Source of the DNA: Kineosporiaceae bacterium SCSIO 59966
GTDB taxonomy: Bacteria > Actinomycetota > Actinomycetes > Actinomycetales > SCSIO-59966
NCBI GenBank assembly: GCA_020881835.1
Contig: CP052876.1
Location: 3,031,449 to 3,095,448 of the forward strand
Reading direction: 5' to 3'
Length of the DNA: 64,000 nucleotides
Under the pieces are notes generated by a model. It worked only from the letters and a program-made list of their open reading frames with translations, was not told the DNA's origin and did not search any database. Numbering within the stretch: the stretch's first letter is position 1; each line of letters starts with the position of its first letter. Position numbers and translations under genes: made by a program. Shown here in pieces: positions 1-7,793 of this stretch.

Positions 1-1
1 G

Positions 2-1171
2 GGCGCCGCCACCAACCTGCACGTGCACGGGCTGCACGTGTCCCCGCGGGGCAACGGGGACAACCCGCTGGTGCGGATCGAGGACGGCGAGACGTTCCGC
101 TACGAGTACGACGTCCCGCCGGACCACCCGACCGGGACGTTCTGGTACCACCCGCACCTGCACGGGCTCGTGGCCGACCAGCTCTTCGGGGGCCTGGCCG
201 GCACCATCGTCATCGAGTCCGACGAGGACCCGGAGCTACCCGCCGCCCGCGAGCGGGTACTGGTCGTCAGCGACGTCAGCCTCGACGGGGACCGGGTCGC
301 GGCGGCCGGCCCGATGGACGTCATGGCAGGCCGCGAGGGCGAGCTCGTGCTCGTCAACGGCCAGCTCCGGCCGAGCGCGCGGGTCGAGCCGGGGAGCTGG
401 GAGCACTGGCGGGTGGTCAACGCCTGCACCTCCCGCTTCCTGCGCCTGCGGCTGGACGGCGGGGAGCTGGTCCAGATCGGTGCGGACGCCGGTCACCTGG
501 CGGAACCCGTCGAGGTGGACGACGTCCTGCTCGCCCCGGGAAACCGGGTGCAGCTGCTCGCCCGGCTCGGCACGGCGCAGGCCAGGTTGACCACCCTGCC
601 CGTCGACCGCGGCGACATGGGCATGGGCATGGGCCCCGGTATGGGCCCGGGCCGGGGTGAGCAGGACGCCACGGTGCTGCTGGAGCTCACCGGAGGCGCC
701 ACCGCCAGCGACCCTCCCGCGCTGCCGGACCGGCTCGTGGACCTGCCCGACCTGCGCGAGGCCGCGGTCGACGGACGCCGCACCCTCACCTTCGCCATGG
801 GGATGGGCATGGGGACGGGCATGGGCCGCGGGATGGCCTTCACCATCGACGGGCGGGAGTTCGACGCCCAGCGGGTGGACACGCCGGTCACCGTGGGAAC
901 GGTGGAGGAGTGGACCATCGCCAACGTCAGCCCGATGGACCACCCCTTCCACCTGCACGTGTGGCCGGTGCAGGTCGTCGCCCGCGACGGCGAGCCGGTC
1001 CAGGGTCCGCCGCAGTGGCTGGACGTCGTCAACGTCCCGGCCGGCAGGACGGTGACGCTCCGGGTGCGCTTCGCCGACTTCCCCGGGCTCACCGTCTACC
1101 ACTGCCACATCCTGGACCACGAGGACCTGGGCATGATGGGCACGCTGCTCGCCGAGGCGGAGCCGTCGTGA
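2..1171 (+). CDS. Multicopper oxidase (CueO/CopA-like), 5' end missing
   Basis: The reading frame is open at the left edge, so the start codon, the signal peptide and the beginning of the first cupredoxin domain lie outside; 389 residues are visible. Copper-ligand motifs are clear: TNLHVHG at about residues 4-10, WYHPHLHG at about 48-55, HPFHLHVWP near 313, and YHCHILDHEDLGMMG near the C terminus, which together form the type 1 and the type 2/3 trinuclear sites. Two Met/Gly-rich stretches (about residues 202-215 and 262-276) resemble the methionine-rich inserts of copper-tolerance oxidases. The family oxidises Cu(I), phenols or metals with reduction of oxygen to water, usually outside the membrane. 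It lies upstream of the complex I-like genes on the same strand, with a hairpin in between. Confidence 0.9.
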   Translation, partial: GAATNLHVHGLHVSPRGNGDNPLVRIEDGETFRYEYDVPPDHPTGTFWYHPHLHGLVADQLFGGLAGTIVIESDEDPELPAARERVLVVSDVSLDGDRVAAAGPMDVMAGREGELVLVNGQLRPSARVEPGSWEHWRVVNACTSRFLRLRLDGGELVQIGADAGHLAEPVEVDDVLLAPGNRVQLLARLGTAQARLTTLPVDRGDMGMGMGPGMGPGRGEQDATVLLELTGGATASDPPALPDRLVDLPDLREAAVDGRRTLTFAMGMGMGTGMGRGMAFTIDGREFDAQRVDTPVTVGTVEEWTIANVSPMDHPFHLHVWPVQVVARDGEPVQGPPQWLDVVNVPAGRTVTLRVRFADFPGLTVYHCHILDHEDLGMMGTLLAEAEPS

Positions 1172-1198
1172 GACCCGACCGGGACGGCGGGCGCTCTC

Positions 1199-1223
1199 CG
1201 GGCCGGCGACTGGCGCCGGCCCG
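1199..1223 (+). terminator. Hairpin between multicopper oxidase and nuoA
   Basis: CGGGCCGGC (1199-1207) pairs perfectly with GCCGGCCCG (1215-1223) around a 7-base loop, 28 bases after the oxidase stop codon. There is no T-run. It may be a terminator, or an attenuator between the oxidase and the nuo-like genes. Confidence 0.4.
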
Positions 1224-1247
1224 TCGGCTGTGGTTGCCTACGGGGCC

Positions 1248-1586
1248 ATGAGCGCGCTGTCGCTGCTGGCCGCCGCGGGGGCGCTCGTGGTCGGGGTGTA
1301 CGGCGCGGCCGCGGCGCTCGCGGTCACCCGCGCCCCGGCGCGGGTGCTGCCGTTCGAGGGCGGCTCGGTGCCGCAGCAGCACGCCGTCTCCCGGTTCCAC
1401 GTCCGCTGGTACGCGGTCACCCTGCTGTTCCTGGCCTTCGACATGGAGATGGTGTTCATGTACCCGTGGGCCGTCGTCGTCGCGGACATGGGCACGACGG
1501 CCGTCGTGGAGATGTTCGGCTTCCTCGCCGTGCTGCTCGTCGGGGTCGTCTACGTCTGGCGGGAGGGGGCGCTGCGGTGGGCCTGA
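1248..1586 (+). CDS. nuoA: NADH-quinone oxidoreductase-like subunit A
   Basis: About 112 residues with three predicted membrane helices, the usual size and shape of NuoA. The family core is present: RFHVRWYAVTLLFLAFDMEM followed by VFMYPWA, which corresponds to the conserved RFxVRFY...FDxExxFLYPWA region. The usual cysteine of the loop before it (ECG) is replaced by EGG. ATG 1248 is chosen; an in-frame GTG lies 18 bases upstream, and neither has a strong ribosome site. NuoA helps form the quinone-chamber side of the membrane arm. The stop overlaps the start of the next gene, indicating translational coupling in one operon. Confidence 0.85.
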   Translation: MSALSLLAAAGALVVGVYGAAAALAVTRAPARVLPFEGGSVPQQHAVSRFHVRWYAVTLLFLAFDMEMVFMYPWAVVVADMGTTAVVEMFGFLAVLLVGVVYVWREGALRWA

Positions 1587-2689
1587 GAACGGCCGTCACG
1601 TCGTGGGCGCTGGCCCGTCCGCGGGTGCTGGTGGTGGACTCCCCCGAGGCGCGGGCACTGCGCTGGGCCGCGGAGACGGAGCTGGACCACCGGCGCTGGC
1701 CTGCGGCGCTATCCCCGGCGGACGCCGACGTCCTGCTCGTGCTGGGGGACCCCGGGCCAGGGCTCGCGGCGGCGGTCGAGCTGCTGTGGAGCCAGCTGCC
1801 GGCGCCCCGGCTGCGGGTCCAGGTCCGGACGCCGGGTGCGCTGGCGGACTCCCTCACCGGCGCCGCGACCCGGCTCGCCGCCTCCGGCGCGGACCCGGCG
1901 CCGGGCGACCCGTGGCAGGCGGCACCCCGACCGGACGAGCACGGTGCCGACGGCATGAACGGCATGGATCACGGCGGCATGGACCACGGGGACCACGGGG
2001 ACATGGACCACGGCGAGCACATGCACCACGGCGGCGAGGTCGCCGGGCTGCCGATGGCCCAGACCGCGGCGGACCGGGACGGCCTGGAGCTCGACTCGCT
2101 GGCCGTGACCGTCGGCCCGTGGCTGCCCGCCTGGCCGACCGGCCTGGTGGTGCACGGCCGGCTGCAGGGCGACGTGCTCACTGAGCCGCACGTGACGTGG
2201 GTCGATCCGGACGCCGCCTTGCCCCCGGCGGCGTCCCCCCAGGTCGTGGCGGCCGACGTGCTGTCGCGGCTGCTCGTCGTCGCCGGGTGGCCCCTGGCCG
2301 CACTCGAGGCCCGCCGCACCCGGGCGGACCTCCTGGCGGGAGCGGCGGGCGCCGGCGCCCGCGCCCACCGGCTCGCCCGCCGGGTCACCCGGTCCCGGGT
2401 GCTCACCTGGTCGCTGCGCGGGATCGGCTGCGACGAGCAGGGCCGGGACGCCGCCGAGCGGGTCCGGCGCTGGGCCGGCTCACTGACCGAGGACGGCGAC
2501 CCACCGCCACCGGCCTCACCGCAGGCCGTGGCCGCGATGACGGACGGCGCGGAGCTGGCTGCCCTCCGGTTGGCCGTCTCGACGCTCGATCCGTCGCCGG
2601 CAGCCGCGTCGGGCGTGCCGGCCGGCAGGCACGAGGGGCACCACCGGCACGAGGGGCACGGGGGGCACGAGGGGCACAGCCATGGTTGA
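1577..2689 (+). CDS. Fused degenerate NuoB/NuoD-like protein with Met/His-rich metal-binding segments
   Basis: 370 residues from GTG 1577, which sits 7 bases after a GGGAGGGGG ribosome site and overlaps nuoA. Residues ~37-85 read like NuoB around its ADVLIVxGT...QMPxP segment (here ADVLLVLGDPG...SQLPAPR), but none of the four cluster-binding cysteines of NuoB is present. Residues ~121-152 are a Met/Asp/His run (repeated MDHG) typical of copper-binding proteins. Residues ~170-208 (GPWLPAWPTGLVVHGRLQGD) resemble the GPxHPxxHGxLRxxxxLDGE start of NuoD. A LTWSLRGIGCDE segment near 270 could match NuoD's GPxLRASG. The last ~20 residues are His/Gly-rich. It occupies the place of nuoB-C-D in the operon. 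The NuoB and NuoD resemblances are my by-eye alignments; the role is unknown. Confidence 0.6.
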   Translation: MGLRTAVTSWALARPRVLVVDSPEARALRWAAETELDHRRWPAALSPADADVLLVLGDPGPGLAAAVELLWSQLPAPRLRVQVRTPGALADSLTGAATRLAASGADPAPGDPWQAAPRPDEHGADGMNGMDHGGMDHGDHGDMDHGEHMHHGGEVAGLPMAQTAADRDGLELDSLAVTVGPWLPAWPTGLVVHGRLQGDVLTEPHVTWVDPDAALPPAASPQVVAADVLSRLLVVAGWPLAALEARRTRADLLAGAAGAGARAHRLARRVTRSRVLTWSLRGIGCDEQGRDAAERVRRWAGSLTEDGDPPPPASPQAVAAMTDGAELAALRLAVSTLDPSPAAASGVPAGRHEGHHRHEGHGGHEGHSHG

Positions 2690-3581
2690 GGCGCTGGTGG
2701 TGCTCGCCGCCGCACTCGGGCTGGGGCTGGTCGTGGCCGTCGCGGACTCGGTCGCGCTGGGCGGCGCCGCAGCGTGGTCCGACCCCGTGCGCGAGGGTCT
2801 GCGGCACCTGAGCACCCAGCCGCGGCGCACCCTGCGCCCCGACGTCCTGCTGCTGCGGGCCGGGGTGGTGGCCGTCCCGGTGCTCGCGGTCCTGGCCGCG
2901 GCCGTCGTCCCGCTCGGCGGCCGGGTCCTCGCGCCCTCCTCGGCCGAGCTGGTGTGGTTCAACGCCGCCGAGGCGCTGCTGTGGGCGGCGCTGTGGCTGG
3001 TGGGGTGGGGGCCCAACGCCGTGTACTCCCTGGTCGGGGGGTACCGCTTTCTGGCCCAGGGCCTGGCCTACGAGCTGCCGCTGATGTTCGCGCTCATCAC
3101 GGTCGGGGTGGGCGCCGGCTCGCTGCGGGTCACCGACGTGGTGTCCGCGCAGCAGGACCTGTGGTTCGTCGTCACCATGCCGGTGGCCTTCGCCGTGTTC
3201 GTCGCGGGCAGCGCGGCCTTCGCGTTCTGGGGACCGTTCGACCCGCCGGCGTCCGCGGACGCCGGGGGCGGGCTGCTGTCCGAGCTGTCCGGGGCGGACC
3301 GGCTGCTCGTGCAGCTGGGCCGGTACGTGTTCCTCGGGGTCTCGGCGGCGATGGCCGCCGCGCTGTTCCTCGGCGCGGGGCAGGGCCCCTGGCTACCGGA
3401 CATCGGCTGGCACGCCGTCAAGACCCTCGCCGTGCTCGCCGTGCTCGTCGCCGTCGGACGCCGCCTACCCGCGATCCGCCCGGACCGGTTCGTCGAGGTG
3501 TCGTGGGTCGTGCTCGTGCCACTGACCCTCCTGCAGGCGCTGGTGGTCTCGGTCCTGGCACTGGCGGGGGTGTACCGGTGA
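2682..3581 (+). CDS. nuoH: NADH-quinone oxidoreductase-like subunit H
   Basis: 299 residues, mostly hydrophobic with about eight membrane helices, close to but slightly shorter than usual NuoH. The conserved quinone-pocket region is recognisable: GWGPNAVYSLVGGYRFLAQG followed by LAYELPL, then GSLRVTDVVSAQ. The second signature, PFDPPASAD...LSGADRLLVQLGRYV, corresponds to PFDLPEAExELVxGxxxEYSG but is degenerate, with the ExE acidic group mostly lost. NuoH links the quinone site to the proton-pumping subunits. ATG 2682 overlaps the previous stop by 8 bases and the end overlaps nuoJ by 4. Confidence 0.85.
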   Translation: MVEALVVLAAALGLGLVVAVADSVALGGAAAWSDPVREGLRHLSTQPRRTLRPDVLLLRAGVVAVPVLAVLAAAVVPLGGRVLAPSSAELVWFNAAEALLWAALWLVGWGPNAVYSLVGGYRFLAQGLAYELPLMFALITVGVGAGSLRVTDVVSAQQDLWFVVTMPVAFAVFVAGSAAFAFWGPFDPPASADAGGGLLSELSGADRLLVQLGRYVFLGVSAAMAAALFLGAGQGPWLPDIGWHAVKTLAVLAVLVAVGRRLPAIRPDRFVEVSWVVLVPLTLLQALVVSVLALAGVYR

Positions 3582-4144
3582 GCACGCTGACCGTCGTCCT
3601 CGGGGTCCTGGGCGCACTGGCCGTGGCGGCCGGCGTCCTGGTCTTCGTCGTCGACTCGATGGCCCGGGCGACGTTCGCGCTGCTCGCCTCGTTCCTCGCG
3701 GTAGCGCTCATGCTGCTCGCCCTGGACCTGCCCTACCTGGCCCTGGTCACCGCACTGATGATGACGATGGAGATGGCCGTGATGGCCGTCTTCATGATCA
3801 TGTTCATGATGAACCCGGCCGGGCTGATGCCGATGACCATGGTGCACAACGCCAGGGGGTCCGCGGCCGTGGGGGTGACGACGTTCCTGGTCCTGACCGC
3901 CGGGATCTGGACGGTGGACTGGCCCGAGCCCGCCGGTCCCCGACCGGACGACAGCACCCGCCAGCTCGGCGAGGCCGTGATGGGCTCGCACATGCTCGTC
4001 ATGATCGTCGTCGGCGTGGGCCTGCTGGCCACCATCCTCGCCGGGACGGTGCTGGCGACGTCCCGGGGCCGCTACGACCGGTTCGGGCCTGAGCTGGACC
4101 GTCGCCGGCCCGACGACCCCGTGCCCGGAGGGCTGCCGCGATGA
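3578..4144 (+). CDS. nuoJ: NADH-quinone oxidoreductase-like subunit J
   Basis: 188 residues from GTG 3578, which overlaps the nuoH stop (GTGA). Five predicted helices. VDSMARATFALLASFLAVAL and the downstream LDLPYLALVTALMMTMEMAV match the NuoJ pattern (NPVxSALxLVLxFLxxAxLYLLLxAxFLAxxQVxVYVGAVMVLF), including the kinked third helix region, although the usual YVGA is changed to a Met-rich MTMEMAVMAVFMIMFMM. The C-terminal 30 residues are charged and probably cytoplasmic. Membrane-arm subunit; it overlaps nuoK by 4 bases. Confidence 0.8.
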   Translation: MSTLTVVLGVLGALAVAAGVLVFVVDSMARATFALLASFLAVALMLLALDLPYLALVTALMMTMEMAVMAVFMIMFMMNPAGLMPMTMVHNARGSAAVGVTTFLVLTAGIWTVDWPEPAGPRPDDSTRQLGEAVMGSHMLVMIVVGVGLLATILAGTVLATSRGRYDRFGPELDRRRPDDPVPGGLPR

Positions 4145-4446
4145 CCCTGCAGATCGTCCTCACCGTCGCCGCCGCGCTGGTCGGCGTCGGGCTGTTCGGC
4201 GCGCTGTCCCAGCAGTCGATCGTCATGGTGATGATGGGGCTCGAGCTCGTCGTCAACGGCGTGCTGCTCGGCGCCGGGGCCGCCTGGTACTTCCTGAGCC
4301 CCGGGACGCCGGACGCGCAGATGCTCGTCGTCGTCGCCCTGGTCGTCATGGCCGTGGAGATGGTGATGGGCTTCGCCGCCACCATCGCCATCTACCGCAC
4401 CCGCCAGGTGGACATGGTGGACATGGCGACGGAGCTGCACGGGTGA
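4141..4446 (+). CDS. nuoK: NADH-quinone oxidoreductase-like subunit K
   Basis: 101 residues, three helices, the normal NuoK length. Helix 2 carries the conserved glutamate in MMGLELVVNGVLL (family pattern MSIELMLNAVNL), and helix 3 carries a second one in VVMAVEMVMGFA (family AAAEAAxGLA). Both glutamates lie on the proton path of complex I, so this subunit looks functional. ATG 4141 overlaps the nuoJ stop (ATGA) and its own stop overlaps nuoL. Confidence 0.9.
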   Translation: MTLQIVLTVAAALVGVGLFGALSQQSIVMVMMGLELVVNGVLLGAGAAWYFLSPGTPDAQMLVVVALVVMAVEMVMGFAATIAIYRTRQVDMVDMATELHG

Positions 4447-6284
4447 GCGCCCTCCTCGCCGCGCTGGTGGCGGTCCCGGCCCTGACCGGCGGGGCGCTGC
4501 TGCTGGCCGGCCGGCGCGCCGACCGGGTGGCCGCACCAACCGCCGTCGCCGCTGCCGCGCTGACCCTGCTGGCTGCCGTCGCCGCTGCGGACACCCGGCC
4601 GCAGGCCGAGGCCCGCTTCGTCGGCCTGGTCGACGGCGGTGAGCTCGCGCTGGCCGTCGACGCGCTCTCGGCGGTGATGGTGGTGACGGTTGCCACGGTG
4701 ACGGCCGTGCTCACCGTGTTCGCCGCCGCCGACCTGCCCCGGGACGCCGCCCGGGCCCGGTTCTTCGGCTTCCTGCTGCTGTTTGCCGCGGCCATGCACG
4801 TGACCGTCACCGCCAGCACCCTGACCACGCTGCTGCTGGCGTGGGAGGTGATGGGGATGGCCTCCTACGCCCTGATCGCCTTCCACTGGGAGCTCCCGGG
4901 CAAGGTGGAGGCCGGCACGACGGCGTTCCTCACCACCCGGGCCGCGGACCTCGGCCTGTACGTGGCGGCGGGGGCCGCTCTGGCCGGTACCGGCAGCCTG
5001 CGCCTCGCCGACCTGCCCGGCGCCGACGGGCCGTGGCTGCACGTCGCCGCCGCCGGCGTCCTGCTCGCCGCCCTCGGCAAGTCCGCGCAGCTGCCGTTCT
5101 CCGCCTGGCTGTCGGCGGCGATGGAGGGCCCGAGCCCGGTCAGCGCGCTGCTGCACTCGGCCACGATGGTGGCAGCAGGTGGGTACCTGCTGATCCGGCT
5201 CCACCCGCTGCTCCAGGCCACCGGCTGGGCCGCGCCGGCCGCGGCCTGGGCCGGGGCGCTGACGGCGCTGGTGCTGGGCGCGGTGGCCCTCGCGCAGCGC
5301 GACGTCAAGCAGCTGCTGGCCGCCAGCACCGCTGCCCAGATCGGGTTCGTCGTCCTGGCCGCGGGCGTCTCCGGACTGGCCGCGGGCACGTCGCACCTCG
5401 TCGCCCACGCGGCGGTCAAGGCCGCGCTCTTCGTCGCCGCCGGTGCCTGGTTGACCTCACTGGGCACCAAGAAGCTGGCGGAGCTACGGGGCGCCGCCCG
5501 GCGCCAGCGCGGTGTCGGGGCAGCGGCCGTGGTGGCGGCCCTGGCCCTGAGCGGGGTGCCGCCCCTCGCGCTGTGGGCCACCAAGGAGCAGGTGCTCGCC
5601 TCCGTGCACGGGGAGGCGCTGCACGTCGTCGCGCTCGCCGCGGCGGCCCTGTCGGCCGGGTACGCCGGCAAGCTGCTCGGCGTCGTCCTGGCCCGGCCGG
5701 ACGACGCTCCGGACGGCGAGGCCCCGGCAGTCGCCCGGGTCCCGGTCGCCACCACCGCGGTCGCGGTGACGCTGGCGCTGCCGGCCGCCGGGCTCGGGGT
5801 GCTGGCCCTGCCCTCGGTGGGCCGGTGGGTACGCACCCTGCTCGGCGTGCCGGCGGAGCCGGTGGCGGCACCGGCCGACCTGGTCGTGTCCGCGGTCCTG
5901 GCCACCGGCGTGCTGGCCGCCGTCCTGCTGTGGCCGGCGCTGACCACCGCCGTGGAGCGGACGCCGCTGCACCGCTGGGCCGGGCTCGGCGCCCTGCTGA
6001 CCGGCCGCCCGGTGACGGCGCTGGCCCACGGGCTGGCCGCGGTCGACGAAGGGGGCGTGGACCGGCTGGTGATGTCCGCGGCCACCGGCACCACCGGGCT
6101 CGCCGGCCGGGTCACCCGGTTCGACCGCAGCGGCGTCGACGGAGCGGTGACCGCCACCGCCCGGGCCCTCTACCGCGTCGGGGGGCTGGCCCGGCGCCCG
6201 CAGACCGGGCTGCTGCACCAGTACTACGCCATGGCCGCCGGCGGATTGGGCCTGCTCCTCGTGCTGCTGCTGATCGGAGGGTGA
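4443..6284 (+). CDS. nuoL: NADH-quinone oxidoreductase-like subunit L (antiporter-like)
   Basis: 613 residues from GTG 4443 (overlaps nuoK by 4 bases). About 14-16 helices plus a C-terminal amphipathic stretch and a last helix, as in NuoL. Proton-path residues are kept: the helix 5 glutamate in LLLAWEVMGMASYALIAF, the helix 7 lysine in LGKSAQLPFSAWLSAAMEGP, the STM signature in ALLHSATMVAAGGYLL, and the helix 8 lysine in HAAVKAALFVAAG. The subunit is one of three proton-translocating antiporter homologues. Six bases separate it from nuoM. Confidence 0.92.
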   Translation: MSALLAALVAVPALTGGALLLAGRRADRVAAPTAVAAAALTLLAAVAAADTRPQAEARFVGLVDGGELALAVDALSAVMVVTVATVTAVLTVFAAADLPRDAARARFFGFLLLFAAAMHVTVTASTLTTLLLAWEVMGMASYALIAFHWELPGKVEAGTTAFLTTRAADLGLYVAAGAALAGTGSLRLADLPGADGPWLHVAAAGVLLAALGKSAQLPFSAWLSAAMEGPSPVSALLHSATMVAAGGYLLIRLHPLLQATGWAAPAAAWAGALTALVLGAVALAQRDVKQLLAASTAAQIGFVVLAAGVSGLAAGTSHLVAHAAVKAALFVAAGAWLTSLGTKKLAELRGAARRQRGVGAAAVVAALALSGVPPLALWATKEQVLASVHGEALHVVALAAAALSAGYAGKLLGVVLARPDDAPDGEAPAVARVPVATTAVAVTLALPAAGLGVLALPSVGRWVRTLLGVPAEPVAAPADLVVSAVLATGVLAAVLLWPALTTAVERTPLHRWAGLGALLTGRPVTALAHGLAAVDEGGVDRLVMSAATGTTGLAGRVTRFDRSGVDGAVTATARALYRVGGLARRPQTGLLHQYYAMAAGGLGLLLVLLLIGG

Positions 6285-6290
6285 GAGCCC

Positions 6291-7793
6291 GTGCTGCTGA
6301 CCGTCGTCGTCCTGCTGCCCGTCGTGGTGGCGCTCGGGCTCCTCGTGCTGCCCGGTACGGCCCGCCGGCTCCCCCTGGGCGCCTGGGTCGCCACCAGCGT
6401 CGTCGAGCTCGTCCTCGTCGGCTGGATGTGGTGGCGGTACGACCCGGCCGACGGGATCGCGTTCGAGCTGAGGACCACGTGGATCCCCACGGTCGACGCC
6501 GGCTACCACGTCGGCGTCGACGGGCTGTCGCTGCCGCTGCTGGCGCTGACGAACGTCCTGTTCCTGGCGGCCGCGGTCTGGTCCTGGCGGGAGCCGAACC
6601 GGCCGCGCTCCTACGCGGCGCTGTTCCTGTTCCTGCAGACCACGGTGCTGGGCACCTTCGCCGCCCTCGACCTCATCCTGTTCTTCGTCTTCTTCGACCT
6701 GTCCATCGTCGGCATGTACTTCGTCATCGCCGGCTGGGGCCACGGTGACCGGCAGCGCAGCGCGCTGAAGTTCTTCCTCTACACCTTCCTCGGGTCACTG
6801 GCGCTGCTCGTCGGCTTCATCGGGCTGTTCCTCGGCTCACCGGACCGCACGTTCGACATGGTGCGGCTCACCGAGTCCCCGCCGCTGCAGGACTCCCCGG
6901 TGGCCGGCTCCCTCGTCCTGCTGGCCATCGTCGTCGGGCTCGCGGTGAAGACCCCGACGTTCCCGTTCCACACCTGGCTGCCGGACGCGCACACCGACGC
7001 CCCGGCCGCCGGGTCGGCGATCCTCGCCGGCGTGCTGCTGAAGCTCGGCACCTACGGCTTCGCCCGGATCGCCATGCCGATGCTGCCCGGCGCCTGGCAG
7101 CGCTGGGCCATGGTCATCGTCGTCCTCGGCGTCGTCAGCGTCGTGTGGGGGGCCCTGGTCGCGCTCGCGCAGACCGACGCGAAACGGATGATCGCCTACA
7201 CGTCGGTGAACCACATGGGCTACGTCCTTCTCGGCCTCGGGGCGGCCGGTCTCGTAGCCGGGACGGACCCGGCCGCCCGGCAGGTGGCGACCTCGGGCGC
7301 GGTGGTGCAGATGGTCAGCCACGGCCTGATCACCGGGGCCCTGTTCCTGCTCACCGGGTACCTGTGGAGACGGGGCGGCAGCTACGCCTTCGACCGGTGG
7401 GGCGGGCTCGCCGGCACCGCGCCCCGATTCTCCGCGCTGTTCGCCGTCGCGGCGTTCGGGTCGCTCGGCCTGCCGGGACTGTCCGGCTTCATCGCCGAGT
7501 TCCAGATCTTCACCGGCGCCCTGCAGGCCGCGCCAGTGGCCACCGTCGTCGCGGTCACCGGCATCCTCGTCACCGCCGGGCTCTTCCTGCGGGCGATCCG
7601 GCGGCTGCTCGCCGGGGCCCCCGCCGTCCCCGCCACCGGGGACGTCCCGGAGACCGACGACGTGCGAGCCCACGAGCTCGCCCCGGTCGCCGGCCTGCTG
7701 GCGCTGTCGGTGCTGATCGGCCTCGTCCCCGGCCCGCTGCTGGACGTCGTCGAGCCGGCCGCGGTGACTCTCGTCGAGCTGGTCTCGCGGTGA
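6291..7793 (+). CDS. nuoM: NADH-quinone oxidoreductase-like subunit M (antiporter-like)
   Basis: 500 residues from GTG 6291, with GGAGGG about 10 bases upstream. Typical NuoM length with 14 helices. The helix 7 lysine is present in AVKTPTFPFHTWLPDAHTDA, and the helix 12 region EFQIFTGAL is recognisable. The helix 5 glutamate of NuoM (E. coli Glu144, in FFWEMMLVPMYF) appears as aspartate here: FFDLSIVGMYF. That keeps an acid but shortens the side chain. The end overlaps nuoN by 4 bases (GTGA). Confidence 0.92.
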   Translation: MLLTVVVLLPVVVALGLLVLPGTARRLPLGAWVATSVVELVLVGWMWWRYDPADGIAFELRTTWIPTVDAGYHVGVDGLSLPLLALTNVLFLAAAVWSWREPNRPRSYAALFLFLQTTVLGTFAALDLILFFVFFDLSIVGMYFVIAGWGHGDRQRSALKFFLYTFLGSLALLVGFIGLFLGSPDRTFDMVRLTESPPLQDSPVAGSLVLLAIVVGLAVKTPTFPFHTWLPDAHTDAPAAGSAILAGVLLKLGTYGFARIAMPMLPGAWQRWAMVIVVLGVVSVVWGALVALAQTDAKRMIAYTSVNHMGYVLLGLGAAGLVAGTDPAARQVATSGAVVQMVSHGLITGALFLLTGYLWRRGGSYAFDRWGGLAGTAPRFSALFAVAAFGSLGLPGLSGFIAEFQIFTGALQAAPVATVVAVTGILVTAGLFLRAIRRLLAGAPAVPATGDVPETDDVRAHELAPVAGLLALSVLIGLVPGPLLDVVEPAAVTLVELVSR

